DNA from: Seonamhaeicola sp.
GTDB taxonomy: Bacteria > Bacteroidota > Bacteroidia > Flavobacteriales > Flavobacteriaceae
Length of the DNA stretch: 64,000 nucleotides
Assembly (NCBI RefSeq): GCF_028281565.1
Contig: NZ_JANQJQ010000030.1
Location: 1 to 64,000, forward strand
Direction: 5' to 3'
The notes below the pieces were generated by a model that was not told the origin of the DNA, did not search any database, and worked only from the letters and a program-made list of their open reading frames with translations. This document shows positions 53,652-63,909 of this stretch, one piece after another (within the stretch, counting starts at the first letter, position 1; each line of letters opens with the position of its first letter). The position numbers and the translations under genes were made by a program.

Positions 53652-54347
53652 TCAATTAACCCCTTTTATATCGGTAATCTCCATACCAAAAAACAGGATC
53701 TTATGAAGTGTAGGTAGTTTTACACCGGTTTCCGTAGTGGTCCAGTCACTCCAGGAAGTTTCCATACCGTCAATGGGGAGTTGTGAGGTCCACATTTTAA
53801 AACTTTTTGGCATGCTGTCGTCATCCAATTGCCATAAGTACGTATCCCCTGTATTATAAGTAACCAGTAAGGCATCGCCATTATCAGTATCTACCAATGC
53901 CCGCTCTACACCCTGATCAAAAACCCTGTGAGGGGCAAATACCCAAAACGAGTCGTTCTCATAATACTTTACAGCTTTTTCAATAAGATCTTCGGCGAGA
54001 TCGCCATCCACCTTAAAACTATGGACATAGGCCTTATGATTGCTGTCTTTCAAATCCAGATTCACTTTGTATTGTTCCCAATAGACTTCGCAAATGCCTT
54101 TTGATTTTTCCCATTTGTAATGACGCCTTTGTTTGTAGGTCCATTCAAAGACATCCGTATTGACGTAGGCTTCGTAGTTCAAGGCCACTATCATCTTTGT
54201 AGCAAGGTCATCTGCGGCTTTACCTGCGGTACCTGTTGGAAGTGGTGTATCGTATTTGAGGTATAAATAGCCAAAAAACAAGAGACTGGGTAAGGTGAAA
54301 AAGATCACGATACCGGCCCCTATTTTAAATATTTTTTTCGACTTCAC
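53652..54347 (-). CDS. Hypothetical membrane-anchored protein
   Basis: A 231-residue protein with one N-terminal transmembrane segment (about 9-29: GAGIVIFFTLPSLLFFGYLY). The rest is a beta-rich extracytoplasmic domain with DLATKMIVALNYEAYVNTDVFEW and SFKMWTSQLPIDGMETSW. The beta pattern recalls outer-membrane lipoprotein-sorting (LolA-like) folds, but no motif proves it. It is probably single-gene. Function not recognised. Confidence 0.75.
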   Translation of the reverse strand: MKSKKIFKIGAGIVIFFTLPSLLFFGYLYLKYDTPLPTGTAGKAADDLATKMIVALNYEAYVNTDVFEWTYKQRRHYKWEKSKGICEVYWEQYKVNLDLKDSNHKAYVHSFKVDGDLAEDLIEKAVKYYENDSFWVFAPHRVFDQGVERALVDTDNGDALLVTYNTGDTYLWQLDDDSMPKSFKMWTSQLPIDGMETSWSDWTTTETGVKLPTLHKILFFGMEITDIKGVN

Positions 54348-54493
54348 AACAGTAGGTTTTTATGCGATTTGAGCGTCTAAATTATTAAATACGATCGAGT
54401 TAGTAAAAGAAAACTGGTAAAAACCGATAGCCGCAGTGTCTTCTCGATAACTTGCACTTCCGGTTTAAGTTCATCTATAAAACAAGTATTTGG

Positions 54494-55093
54494 TCAAATG
54501 ACAGAGGCCTTTAGCCCTTTTAATTTTTTGTTTGAAAAACTAATAAGTTCATCAAAGAAAGAAGTGAATTCATTTTCAAATTCATTGTAAAACGCTTCCA
54601 GTTCGTGAACGGCTTCATTCATACTGGAACGGTTTTTAGTACGCCTGTTCATGCCATCTAAGACCCTGGAGATCCCTTCAACCGAAGCATAACTTAACAA
54701 CCAGTTATCCGTGATCATATAAGGCATCATTTTCTGTATTCGCGCCGGTAGGATTTCGTAGTTGTTTTCCAAAGCATCATAAAAGTTTTCAACATAAATA
54801 TCTAAAGGAATGTCCGAATAATGTTTCCAGTTTTTTGCTAAAAAATGGTCATAAAGAATATCTACTATAATACCGGAGTAATGCGCGTATTTTTCATGCA
54901 GACGCTTGGTGCTTAATCTAACGGTTTTATGGGCATCGGTAAAGGTATCGATTTCACGATGCAACAAGATCCCTACCTGGATATCCCTTGGGTATTTTTT
55001 ATAACTGCTTCCCTTAATACCATCGGCAATAAAGTTGCCAATGGTCACTAAATCATTGTCCCCGGAAAGGTAAATATGAGCCAAAAAATTCAT
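54494..55093 (-). CDS. Acyl carrier protein phosphodiesterase family (DUF479)
   Basis: A 199-residue protein matching the AcpH/DUF479 family: MNFLAHIYLSGDNDLVTIGN, GNFIADGIKGS, GILLHREIDTFTDAHKTVR and GIIVDILYDHFLAKNW. In AcpH the conserved His and Asp residues of an HD-like fold remove the phosphopantetheine arm from ACP. Here they appear as H5, D24, H47 and D51-like positions and the D-x-x-x-DH pair. It is divergent from glmM, 90 bp between the two start codons. Confidence 0.88.
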   Translation of the reverse strand: MNFLAHIYLSGDNDLVTIGNFIADGIKGSSYKKYPRDIQVGILLHREIDTFTDAHKTVRLSTKRLHEKYAHYSGIIVDILYDHFLAKNWKHYSDIPLDIYVENFYDALENNYEILPARIQKMMPYMITDNWLLSYASVEGISRVLDGMNRRTKNRSSMNEAVHELEAFYNEFENEFTSFFDELISFSNKKLKGLKASVI

Positions 55094-55153
55094 TTTAGAA
55101 ATGTACGAATTGATTTTTTAAGTTCAGTTAAAATATAAGCTAAAAAAAATATG

Positions 55154-55161
55154 TACGTTTG
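55154..55161 (+). promoter_or_regulatory. -7 box of glmM
   Basis: TACGTTTG matches TAnnTTTG, 21 bp before the ATG at 55183. It sits over the earlier in-frame start at 55159, which makes that start unlikely. Confidence 0.55.
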
Positions 55162-55182
55162 CAGAAATCAGAATCAGAATTT

Positions 55183-56571
55183 ATGACACTTATAAAATCA
55201 ATTTCAGGAATTAGGGGAACCATTGGCGGACCGGTAGGCGAGAATTTAACGCCTATTGATGCTGTTAAATTTGCTGCGGCTTATGGTGAATGGTTAAAGC
55301 AAAACAGGAAAAAGGAAAATTATCGTGTGGTTGTTGGCAGAGATGCCCGAATTTCCGGTAAAATGATTCAGAATTTGGTTATGAATACGTTGATTGGCCA
55401 GGGTATTCACGTAATTAATGTGGGGCTTTCAACAACGCCAACCGTTGAGGTTGCGGTTCCAATGGAACATGCCGATGGTGGTATTATTTTAACAGCCAGC
55501 CATAACCCGAAGCAATGGAACGCCCTTAAGTTATTAAACGAAAAAGGTGAGTTCTTAGATGCTGTGGAAGGTGCTAAAATTCTGGACATTGCCGAAAGCG
55601 GTGCCATTGATTTTGCCGATGTTGACAGCCTGGGTAAGATCACTAAAAATGATGCTTATATAGACTTACATATTATTGAGGTTTTAGATTTGCCATTAGT
55701 AACTGTAAAGCCCATTGAGCGCGCAAAATTCAGGGTAGTGGTTGACGGTGTGAATTCTACGGGAGGAATTGCTATTCCGTTGCTCCTGGAACGTTTAGGT
55801 GTGGATGTAATTAAATTACATTGTGAACCGAACGGGCATTTCCCGCATAACCCGGAACCGCTAAAAGAGCATTTAACAGACCTGTCTGAAGCTGTTAGAA
55901 AATACAATGCGGACTTTGGGATTGTTGTAGACCCTGATGTAGACAGATTAGCCTTTATGGATGAAAATGGGGAGATGTTCGGGGAAGAATATACCCTGGT
56001 GGCATGTGCTGATTATGTGTTAAGCAGAACGCCCGGAAATACGGTGAGCAACATGAGCTCTACCAGAGCGCTAAGAGATGTGACTGAGAAATACGGCGGT
56101 ACTTATGAAGCCAGTGCTGTGGGTGAGGTCAATGTGGTGAAGCTTATGAAAAAGAACAAGGTTGTGATCGGTGGTGAAGGCAATGGCGGTATTATTTATC
56201 CGGAGGCCCATTACGGACGTGATGCCCTGGTTGGCGTGGCGCTGTTTTTAAGTTTGCTGGCCGATAAGAATATTTCTGTTAGTGCCCTTAGAAAAACCTA
56301 TCCTAACTATTTTATGAGCAAAAAGAAGATCCAGTTAACACCGGATCTGGATGTTGACGGGATTTTAAAAGAAATAGAAAACCGTTATCAAAATGAGCGG
56401 TTAACTACCATTGATGGTGTAAAAATAGATTTTGCCGAAAGTTGGGTCCATCTTCGTAAAAGTAATACGGAACCCATCATCAGAATTTATACGGAAGCTA
56501 AATCGCAGGAGGAAGCTGATACATTGGCAGACAAGTTTATTGAAGAGTTGGGGGCTATTGCGTCTAGTTAA
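55183..56571 (+). CDS. glmM: Phosphoglucosamine mutase
   Basis: About 462 residues from ATG 55183. It shows the alpha-phosphohexomutase order: SGIRGTIGGPVGENLTP, the phosphoserine loop ILTASHNPKQWNALK (Ser near 100), metal motif DPDVDRLAFMD, sugar loop GEGNGGIIYPEAHYGRDAL and the phosphate-binding SNTEPIIRIYTEA near the C-terminus. It converts glucosamine-6-phosphate to glucosamine-1-phosphate for peptidoglycan and LPS. The GlcN-specific GGEGNGG-type loop supports GlmM over phosphomannomutase. Confidence 0.92.
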   Translation: MTLIKSISGIRGTIGGPVGENLTPIDAVKFAAAYGEWLKQNRKKENYRVVVGRDARISGKMIQNLVMNTLIGQGIHVINVGLSTTPTVEVAVPMEHADGGIILTASHNPKQWNALKLLNEKGEFLDAVEGAKILDIAESGAIDFADVDSLGKITKNDAYIDLHIIEVLDLPLVTVKPIERAKFRVVVDGVNSTGGIAIPLLLERLGVDVIKLHCEPNGHFPHNPEPLKEHLTDLSEAVRKYNADFGIVVDPDVDRLAFMDENGEMFGEEYTLVACADYVLSRTPGNTVSNMSSTRALRDVTEKYGGTYEASAVGEVNVVKLMKKNKVVIGGEGNGGIIYPEAHYGRDALVGVALFLSLLADKNISVSALRKTYPNYFMSKKKIQLTPDLDVDGILKEIENRYQNERLTTIDGVKIDFAESWVHLRKSNTEPIIRIYTEAKSQEEADTLADKFIEELGAIASS

Positions 56572-56687
56572 ATGAGGTAGTGCCGGTGCTCTAAGTAGTA
56601 AAATCATATCGAAATTATGGAAATATTGGTCGTTTTTTAAAAGACCAGAGATTTATGGTTAGCTTTACTATAAACCATAATGTGTAT

Positions 56688-58217
56688 ATGATTTCAAGAG
56701 CTTACGTTAATTATCTTTTCTTAGTTATTATATTGACTTTCGTTTCCTGTCAGTCGAAGCAGAAAACGTCACAGGAAAACCAAAAACCAAATATTGTCCT
56801 CATCATTGCCGATGATGTCAGTTGGGACGATGTTGGTGCTTACGGACATCCAAAGATCAAAACACCTCATTTGGACAAAATGGCACGCGACGGGATGCTC
56901 TTTAACCAGGCGTTTTTAACAACAAGTTCCTGTAGCCCAAGCAGAACCAGTATTGTTTCCGGATTGTATCCGCACAACACCGATGCTGAGCAATTGTCAT
57001 GGCCTTTGCCGGAAGAAAAGAAAACCTTTGTCCAGGAGCTTAAAAATGCCGGATATTGGACAGGTTTAGCGGGGAAATATCACATGGGTGATCCAGTTAG
57101 AGACGATTTTGACGCACTTTTGGAAATGAAATGGATTGATGCGCCAATAGGTTTAGACCGACGCCTGGTAGGTGATGGCAGTGGGTGTGATGAATGGATC
57201 AAACTGTTACAACAACGTCCAAAAGACAAACCGTTTTTTACGTGGTTAGCATCGTTTGATGCACACAGACCATTTTATGAAGGTATGAGTGATGATCCTT
57301 ATGACCCCGAAGAAACGATCATACCTCCTTACATGCCGGAAACCGAAGCTTCAAAAAAGGATTTTGCGCTTTATTATGATGAGATCTCCCGAATGGATGA
57401 TTATATTGGTAAGGTAGTAGCGGAGTTAGAAGCTCAGGGCGTGGCAGAAAATACGGTAGTGTTGTTCATCTCAGATAACGGACGCGCCTTCCCAAGAGAT
57501 AAAACCACCCTTTATGACGGCGGTATAAAAACGCCATGGATCATCAAGTGGCCGGCGAAAATAAAACCCGGTAGTGTTAATAATAATCTTGTAAGTTCGG
57601 TAGATATAGCACCCACTTTTATGAAAATGGCCGGATTAGAACCTATAGAGGACTTTGAAGGGATTGATTTTTCTCCAGCCCTGATGGACGTAGAACAAAG
57701 TACGAGAGACGATATTTATGCCGAAGATCATTTCCACGATTTTGAGGACTATACCAGGGCCGTGCGTACTTCAAAATACAAATACATAAAGAATTATTAT
57801 CCCGATCTGCCTAATACGCCTTCAGCAGATATTATCAGGGATCTTACCTGGAAGAGTATGAAAGAAGAAAAGGCTAAAGGAACTTTAACCGAAGCTCAAA
57901 TGCGATGTTTTGAAATTCCCAGGCCCGATGAAGAATTGTATGATGTTGAAAAGGATCCCTATGAGTTGAATAATTTGGCTCTGAATACGGATTATGATTA
58001 TGTTCTAAACGATATGCGTATGCGCTTAAAAAGGATGCGGGAAACTACCAATGATTTTCTTCCAACCGAAAGAACACCGGATGATTTTGTCAGGGAAACA
58101 GGATATCCTACAAAGTACCGCATACGCCCCAGACCATCAAAAGCCGTTTATATGAAAGCCAGGGAAGAAGGAAAGGTATTGATGAATCCAGATTTTGTAG
58201 ATACTACACCCCAATGA
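56688..58217 (+). CDS. Type I sulfatase, lipoprotein, canonical CSPSR site
   Basis: About 509 residues from ATG 56688. Lipobox LTFVSC (Cys21) after a hydrophobic helix. The formylglycine site is C82-S-P-S-R86 followed by TSIVSGLYPH, a perfect C-x-P-S-R core. Metal residues are in IVLIIADDVSWDDVG, and FISDNGRAFPRDKTTLYDGG carries the late Asp-Asn pair. The C-terminus has a KYKYIKNYYPDLPNTP subdomain. It probably removes sulfate from a polysaccharide in the periplasm or at the surface. Compare the CAISR sulfatase at 2995. Confidence 0.92.
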   Translation: MISRAYVNYLFLVIILTFVSCQSKQKTSQENQKPNIVLIIADDVSWDDVGAYGHPKIKTPHLDKMARDGMLFNQAFLTTSSCSPSRTSIVSGLYPHNTDAEQLSWPLPEEKKTFVQELKNAGYWTGLAGKYHMGDPVRDDFDALLEMKWIDAPIGLDRRLVGDGSGCDEWIKLLQQRPKDKPFFTWLASFDAHRPFYEGMSDDPYDPEETIIPPYMPETEASKKDFALYYDEISRMDDYIGKVVAELEAQGVAENTVVLFISDNGRAFPRDKTTLYDGGIKTPWIIKWPAKIKPGSVNNNLVSSVDIAPTFMKMAGLEPIEDFEGIDFSPALMDVEQSTRDDIYAEDHFHDFEDYTRAVRTSKYKYIKNYYPDLPNTPSADIIRDLTWKSMKEEKAKGTLTEAQMRCFEIPRPDEELYDVEKDPYELNNLALNTDYDYVLNDMRMRLKRMRETTNDFLPTERTPDDFVRETGYPTKYRIRPRPSKAVYMKAREEGKVLMNPDFVDTTPQ

Positions 58218-58312
58218 TTTATTTAGGTTCAGAGTTCAGAGTTTAGAGTTTAGGGTGAAATTTATGAGTTTTCTTGTTGTTTTTTAAATAACACCTAAAG
58301 GTTATTATCTTT

Positions 58313-59209
58313 CTAACTTCTAACTTCTAACTTTGTACTTTTGCCCCTGTGTTTCCAGCGTTTATGTGTCCAGAAATAGTATTCAGGGGTTTCATGAATC
58401 TGTTCTTCAAGTGCTTCAAGAAACATATCGGTCAACTTATAATCAGGGTAGTTGTTAGAGTCTTCGGCAAGTGTTATGATTTCCGCTTCATAATAGCCTC
58501 GTTTCACTTTGTTTATTTTTAGGTAAGCCGTAGAAAAGTCCAGCTTTTTTGCTAATCGTTCTGCTCCGGTAAAACAGGGTATGTCAATACCCATAAACCT
58601 CCCCCAATACACGTCTTTGGACCTTCTGGGAGACTGATCACTCAGAAAACCGGTAATGGTCTTGGTGCCCGAAGTTTCATAACGTGTAATCGTGCTAATG
58701 GTATCTCTGGTACTTATTAATTGGGTATTAAATTTTGAACGAATGTCCCTAACCAGCTTATCAAAATATTTGTTTCCTAAAGGTTTATAAACCGCCAGTC
58801 CTTTAAAATTAATATAGTGTTGCATTACGATAGCCCATTCCCAACTGGCATAATGTCCGAAAATCAGAATAACACTTTTATTTAAGGTTTCTAGCCTTTT
58901 AAATTCTTCAGGATTGGTTACTAAAAACCGTTTTTTCAGTGCTTTTTCTGAAATAGACATGGTTTTAGCCATTTCCAGGAACATATCACTTAGATGCTTA
59001 TAGAATCTTTTTCTGATGGCAGCAATTTCACTTGCTGATTTATCAGGAAAGACAAGTTGTAAATTATTGGTTACCACTTTTTTTCTGTAACCAATTACAT
59101 AATAAAGTAAGATATAAACACCATCTGAAATTAAGTACAGCAATCTGAACGGAAGCCTGGAGATACACCACAAAAGCGGATAAACAACAATATATGTTAG
59201 AAATTGCAT
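58313..59209 (-). CDS. LpxL/HtrB-type lysophospholipid acyltransferase
   Basis: A 298-residue membrane-associated acyltransferase. The catalytic H-x4-(D/E) reads HYASWE in ILIFGHYASWEWA (about 115). The N-terminal hydrophobic segment (about 1-40) anchors it. GFLSDQSPRRSKDVYWGRFMG matches the acyl-acceptor-binding pattern, and EYYFWTHKRWKHR is the family's C-terminal block. Most likely it adds a late acyl chain to lipid A or a related lipid. A -7 box lies just upstream. Confidence 0.92.
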   Translation of the reverse strand: MQFLTYIVVYPLLWCISRLPFRLLYLISDGVYILLYYVIGYRKKVVTNNLQLVFPDKSASEIAAIRKRFYKHLSDMFLEMAKTMSISEKALKKRFLVTNPEEFKRLETLNKSVILIFGHYASWEWAIVMQHYINFKGLAVYKPLGNKYFDKLVRDIRSKFNTQLISTRDTISTITRYETSGTKTITGFLSDQSPRRSKDVYWGRFMGIDIPCFTGAERLAKKLDFSTAYLKINKVKRGYYEAEIITLAEDSNNYPDYKLTDMFLEALEEQIHETPEYYFWTHKRWKHRGKSTKLEVRS

Positions 59210-59233
59210 GAATTAATTTTAGATTTGCAGGGA

Positions 59234-59241
59234 CAAAAGTA
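59234..59241 (-). promoter_or_regulatory. -7 box of the acyltransferase gene
   Basis: Minus strand reads TACTTTTG (TAnnTTTG), 25 bp before the start codon at 59209. No clear -33 TTG. Confidence 0.5.
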
Positions 59242-59407
59242 CAGGATTTTTTTCATTTGAAAGTATAGAAAAACCAAATGAAAAAGCATCATGGACTAGT
59301 AAAGTGGTTATTAAAGTAAAACTAAATTTTGTATGTTTTTTTAAGACAAAATTTAGTTCTTTTACACAGGAAATATATGTTAATTTGATTTCAAACGTTT
59401 GTACTTC

Positions 59408-60079
59408 ATGGGAAATTTAGATACAATAACCATTATAGTGATAGTAGCCAATGTTTTGGTTTCTTTGAGAGGGTTTAAAGATTATGGTTTTTTGGATAAA
59501 TATAAGTTTCATGTAGGCGGTGTTCAGAGAGGCGAACAAATAAGATTGTTAAGTGCCGGTTTTTTGCATATTGATACAACCCATTTGTTTTTTAATATGT
59601 TTGCTTTGTACTTGTTTTCAGGGCAAGTAATCTATGAAGTGGATCAGGGTGGTTTTATTTTAATTTATATTGGAAGCTTATTAGCAGGCAATCTGCTGTC
59701 GCTTTATTTTCACAAGAATGAATACCATTACAGTGCCGTAGGAGCCAGCGGAGCTGTTACAGGTATTTTGTATTCCGCTATATTGTTAGAGCCGGAAAGG
59801 CTTTACTATTTTATGTTTTTACCTTCAAGAATTGGTTCTTATGATCTGGGAATTCCCGGGTACATATTAGGGATTGCTTATTTACTATATTCCATTTATG
59901 GTATGAAGAAACGCGTGGGCAATATTGGTCATGATGCCCATTTTGGCGGCGCTATTGGAGGCTATGTGATTACTTTGATTGTAGCCCCCTGGTTATTTGA
60001 AAAAGATCTACTTATGGTTGGCATACTGGCAGTTCCTATTGTTTTGCTTTTTGCTTTAAAACGAGCAGGGAAACTATAA
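59408..60079 (+). CDS. Rhomboid family intramembrane serine protease
   Basis: About 223 residues from ATG 59408 (the TTG at 59399 is less likely). Six or more membrane helices. The catalytic serine is in GASGAVTGIL and the catalytic His in GHDAHFGGAIGGY. FLHIDTTHLFFNMFALYLF gives the conserved loop and HxxxN pattern before it. It cleaves single-pass membrane proteins within the lipid bilayer. Its substrates are unknown. Confidence 0.93.
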   Translation: MGNLDTITIIVIVANVLVSLRGFKDYGFLDKYKFHVGGVQRGEQIRLLSAGFLHIDTTHLFFNMFALYLFSGQVIYEVDQGGFILIYIGSLLAGNLLSLYFHKNEYHYSAVGASGAVTGILYSAILLEPERLYYFMFLPSRIGSYDLGIPGYILGIAYLLYSIYGMKKRVGNIGHDAHFGGAIGGYVITLIVAPWLFEKDLLMVGILAVPIVLLFALKRAGKL

Positions 60080-60243
60080 TTTAACTTTATAAACTTACTT
60101 CTGGCATAAGTATTGACTTTATATTTATGATGATTCTTTTGATTTATTTTTAATTAATTGATAATCAAATAGTTGATAATTTTTTGAATTTAAAAATTGA
60201 ATGAGTTAATGTGTTTTAATGACAGATTGACTTAAAAATATAT

Positions 60244-62694
60244 ATGAAGAAATCTAATTTTATAACGCTTGACAGTTTGTCATTTCAGGAATTCGATGAA
60301 AATTCAGAGTTAATTCCGTTAATGACACCTGAAGACGAAGAAGCCATAAATAATGAAGAGTTACCGGAAACATTACCAATTTTGTCTTTAAGAAATACGG
60401 TCCTCTTTCCCGGTGTAGTAATCCCAATTACAGCCGGGCGTGATAAGTCCATCAAACTTATAAATGATGCCAACAAGGGCAGTAAGGTGATTGGCGTAGT
60501 AGCCCAAAAAGACGAATCGGTTGAAAACCCCACGGTAAAAGAGATCAATGAAACAGGTACGGTAGCCCGGATTTTAAGGGTTTTAAAAATGCCTGATGGT
60601 AATGTCACGGTTATTATTCAGGGTAAAAAGCGCTTTAAAGTAGCTGAGGTTCTAACCGAAGACCCTTATATGAATGCTACTATCAGAGATTTGCCTGAGG
60701 CAAAGCCAGCTGTTAATAATGAAGAATTCGGTGCTATTATAGAGTCCATGAAGGACCTGGCACTTGAAATTATTAAGGAAAGCCCTAATATTCCAAGTGA
60801 GGCCTCTTTCGCTATAAAAAATATTGAAAGCAACTCATTCTTAATAAACTTTGTGTCGTCCAATATGAATCTAAGTGTGGCTGAAAAACAAGCCCTGTTA
60901 GAAATGAATGACCTTAAGCAACGTGCTTTGGCCACGCTTAAATATATGAATGTTGAATATCAAAAGTTGGAACTTAAAAATGATATTCAATCTAAGGTTC
61001 AAATGGATATGAACCAGCAGCAGCGCGAGTATTTCCTGCATCAGCAAATGAAAACCATTCAGGAAGAGTTGGGAGGCGTTAGTCATGATGAAGAGATAGA
61101 GGATATGAAGGCTAAGGCCAAAGAAAAGCTTTGGGATGAAAAAATAGCGAAACATTTCGATAAAGAAATAGGAAAGCTGCAACGTATGAACCCGCAAGTA
61201 GCGGAATACTCTATACAGCGCAACTATCTTGAACTGTTTTTAGATTTGCCATGGAACGAGTTTAGTAATGATAAATTCGATTTAAAACGCGCTAAAAAGA
61301 TCCTTGACAGGGATCACTATGGCTTAGATGACGTTAAGCGCAGAATCATTGAGTATCTGGCCGTGTTGAAGCTTCGTAATGACATGAAATCGCCTATTTT
61401 ATGCTTATACGGCCCTCCGGGAGTTGGTAAAACCTCGTTAGGAAAGTCTATAGCCGAAGCTTTAGGCAGAGAGTATGTCAGAATTTCACTTGGTGGTTTA
61501 CGTGATGAAGCGGAGATCAGAGGGCATCGTAAAACTTACATAGGTGCTATGCCGGGGCGTATTATTCAAAGCCTGAAAAAAGCAGGAACCTCTAACCCGG
61601 TGTTTGTTTTAGATGAAATTGACAAGTTATCAAACTCACATCAGGGGGATCCTTCTTCGGCCATGTTGGAAGTATTGGACCCTGAGCAAAACAGTGAGTT
61701 TTATGATAACTTTTTGGAAATGGGTTATGACCTTTCCAAAGTTATGTTTATTGCTACTTCCAATAGTTTGGCTACCATTCAGCCTGCGTTATTAGACCGT
61801 ATGGAAATTATCAATGTAACAGGATATACTATTGAAGAAAAAGTTGAAATAGCTAAACGTCACTTACTTCCAAAGCAATTGAAAGAGCATGGTTTAACAG
61901 GGAATAATCTAAAAATAGGTAAACCGCAGTTAGAAAAAATTGTTGAAGGCTATACCAGGGAATCGGGTGTTCGAGGACTTGAAAAGCAAATAGCAAAAAT
62001 GGTACGCTATGCCGCCAAAAACATTGCCATGGAAGAAACGTATAATATCAAAGTTAGTAATGATGATATTATCGAAGTTTTAGGAAGCCCGAAGTTAGAA
62101 CGCGATAAATACGAAAATAATAATGTGGCAGGTGTAGTTACAGGCTTGGCATGGACACGTGTAGGCGGGGACATCCTTTTTATTGAGTCTATTTTATCAA
62201 AAGGCAAAGGGGCTTTGACCATTACGGGAAACCTTGGTAAGGTCATGAAAGAATCGGCTACCATTGCTATGGAGTATATAAAGTCTAATGCTGATGCTTT
62301 TGGTATTGATGCTGACGTTTTTGATAAATACAATGTTCATATTCACGTTCCGGAAGGCGCTACGCCTAAAGACGGACCAAGTGCCGGCGTCACTATGCTA
62401 ACATCTCTGGTGTCTTTATTCACTCAGAGAAAAGTAAAGAAAAGCATAGCAATGACCGGTGAGATAACCCTTAGGGGAAAAGTGCTTCCGGTGGGAGGTA
62501 TTAAAGAAAAGATCTTAGCTGCAAAACGTGCCAGAATAAAAGAAATATTGCTTAGCGAGGAAAACAGACGGGATATTAATGAAATAAAGACGGAATATCT
62601 TAAGGGCTTAACGTTCCATTATGTGACTGATATGAGTGAGGTTATTAAAATAGCACTCACAAATCAGAAAGTGAAAAACGCTAAAAAATTGTGA
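60244..62694 (+). CDS. lon: ATP-dependent protease Lon
   Basis: An 816-residue protein. The N-terminal LAN domain (about 40-240) begins [19 protein letters not shown] central coiled helix region follows ([20 protein letters not shown]). The AAA+ core has Walker [10 protein letters not shown] (Gly390 onward) and Walker [11 protein letters not shown]. The C-terminal serine protease has Ser713 in DGPSAGVTM and the Lys of the dyad in [16 protein letters not shown]. It degrades damaged and regulatory proteins. A stem-loop with a T run follows. Confidence 0.97.
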   Translation: MKKSNFITLDSLSFQEFDENSELIPLMTPEDEEAINNEELPETLPILSLRNTVLFPGVVIPITAGRDKSIKLINDANKGSKVIGVVAQKDESVENPTVKEINETGTVARILRVLKMPDGNVTVIIQGKKRFKVAEVLTEDPYMNATIRDLPEAKPAVNNEEFGAIIESMKDLALEIIKESPNIPSEASFAIKNIESNSFLINFVSSNMNLSVAEKQALLEMNDLKQRALATLKYMNVEYQKLELKNDIQSKVQMDMNQQQREYFLHQQMKTIQEELGGVSHDEEIEDMKAKAKEKLWDEKIAKHFDKEIGKLQRMNPQVAEYSIQRNYLELFLDLPWNEFSNDKFDLKRAKKILDRDHYGLDDVKRRIIEYLAVLKLRNDMKSPILCLYGPPGVGKTSLGKSIAEALGREYVRISLGGLRDEAEIRGHRKTYIGAMPGRIIQSLKKAGTSNPVFVLDEIDKLSNSHQGDPSSAMLEVLDPEQNSEFYDNFLEMGYDLSKVMFIATSNSLATIQPALLDRMEIINVTGYTIEEKVEIAKRHLLPKQLKEHGLTGNNLKIGKPQLEKIVEGYTRESGVRGLEKQIAKMVRYAAKNIAMEETYNIKVSNDDIIEVLGSPKLERDKYENNNVAGVVTGLAWTRVGGDILFIESILSKGKGALTITGNLGKVMKESATIAMEYIKSNADAFGIDADVFDKYNVHIHVPEGATPKDGPSAGVTMLTSLVSLFTQRKVKKSIAMTGEITLRGKVLPVGGIKEKILAAKRARIKEILLSEENRRDINEIKTEYLKGLTFHYVTDMSEVIKIALTNQKVKNAKKL

Positions 62695-62727
62695 GGCAAT
62701 ACAAGACTGCCTGAAAGTATTTAAAAT

Positions 62728-62811
62728 TGTCATTCTGAACATGGTGAAGAATCTCATGTATTCCTTATTTTAAAAGAGATTCTTCGTTACACTCAGAATG
62801 ACATTTTTTTT
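62728..62811 (+). terminator. Large imperfect hairpin with T run after lon (dispersed-repeat type)
   Basis: Outer arms TGTCATTCTGA (62728-62738) and TCAGAATGACA (62793-62803), inner arms GAAGAATCTC (62746-62755) and GAGATTCTTC (62776-62785), then a run of Ts. It can end lon transcription. The TGTCATTCTGA motif also occurs around 43003 and in other repeat patches, so it looks like a repeat family used as a terminator. Confidence 0.7.
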
Positions 62812-62889
62812 GAAGGTCACTTTTGTTATTTAAAATAAAAGATACTTACCATCGTTTTAAGATAGATTTACTTTCTTTGTACCGTAAAT

Positions 62890-63909
62890 ATGCTAAGGAG
62901 AATTATCACTTTATTTTGTCTGTGCTTGAGTGCCTCAAATTTTGCGCAAATAGGAGGGGAGCATACTTATCAATTTCTCAATCTAATTTCCTCTCCCAGG
63001 CAAGCGGCTTTAGGTGGTAAGGTGTTGACCAATGTTGATTATGATGTTACGCAAGGCTTGTTCAATCCGGCTACTATCAATGTTGAAATGGATAAGCAGT
63101 TAGCACTTAATTACACAAACTATTTAGGAGGCATAGGCTATGGTACGGCCGCTTATGCCTATACTATAGACAGACGCACACAAACCTTTCACGGAGGCGT
63201 TACCTATATTAATTATGGTTCTTTTGACGGTTATGATGAAGACGGTAATTCCACCGGAACGTTTTCTGGAGGAGAGACTGCTTTGTCTTTCGGATACTCC
63301 CGCCAAATAGGTTACTCGGATTTTTATTTGGGAGGCAACATAAAACTCATAAGTTCCAAGTTAGAGCAATATACTTCGTTTGGAGCTGCCGTAGATGTTG
63401 GCTTATTATATATCAATGATTACCTGGATTTTAATGCCGCTTTGGTAATTAGAAATTTGGGAACCCAAATAACCACCTATGCGGGGCTCCGGGAAAGTCT
63501 ACCTTTTGAAGTAAGTTTTGGAATGTCTCAACGTTTGGAAAATGTTCCTATCAGATGGCATGTAACTTTAGAGAATTTACAGGAATGGCCTATAGCCAGG
63601 GCAAACCCTGCAAGGGCTATCAGCGATTTAAGTGGCAATCAATCCAACGAAAAAGTTGGGTTTTTAGGGCAGGTTATCAGGCATACCATTATTGGTGCTG
63701 AACTATTTCCTGACGGTGGATTTAATATCCGGTTGGGATATAATTTCAGAAGAGGCGAGGAGCTTAGAATTGTTGATCAAAGAAATTTCTCCGGGCTTTC
63801 TGCAGGGATTTCAATTAAAATGAATAAAATGCGCTTCAGTTATACGCACGCTAAATATACAAGCGCAGCCAATTCCAATTTTTTCGGTTTACAAATAGAT
63901 TTACAATAG
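62890..63909 (+). CDS. porQ: Type IX secretion system protein PorQ
   Basis: A 339-residue outer-membrane beta-barrel with a signal peptide (residues 1-19, ending SNFAQIG). It starts as PorQ does: YQFLNLISSPRQAALGG, then the NPATINVEMD box. The barrel ends with FRRGEELRIVDQRNFSGLSAG and a C-terminal hydrophobic strand (FFGLQIDLQ). PorQ takes part in attachment or processing of T9SS cargo at the surface. The presence of T9SS components fits a Bacteroidota host. The following 91 bp hold short AAGTGCTTAAG-like repeats and no gene. Confidence 0.9.
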   Translation: MLRRIITLFCLCLSASNFAQIGGEHTYQFLNLISSPRQAALGGKVLTNVDYDVTQGLFNPATINVEMDKQLALNYTNYLGGIGYGTAAYAYTIDRRTQTFHGGVTYINYGSFDGYDEDGNSTGTFSGGETALSFGYSRQIGYSDFYLGGNIKLISSKLEQYTSFGAAVDVGLLYINDYLDFNAALVIRNLGTQITTYAGLRESLPFEVSFGMSQRLENVPIRWHVTLENLQEWPIARANPARAISDLSGNQSNEKVGFLGQVIRHTIIGAELFPDGGFNIRLGYNFRRGEELRIVDQRNFSGLSAGISIKMNKMRFSYTHAKYTSAANSNFFGLQIDLQ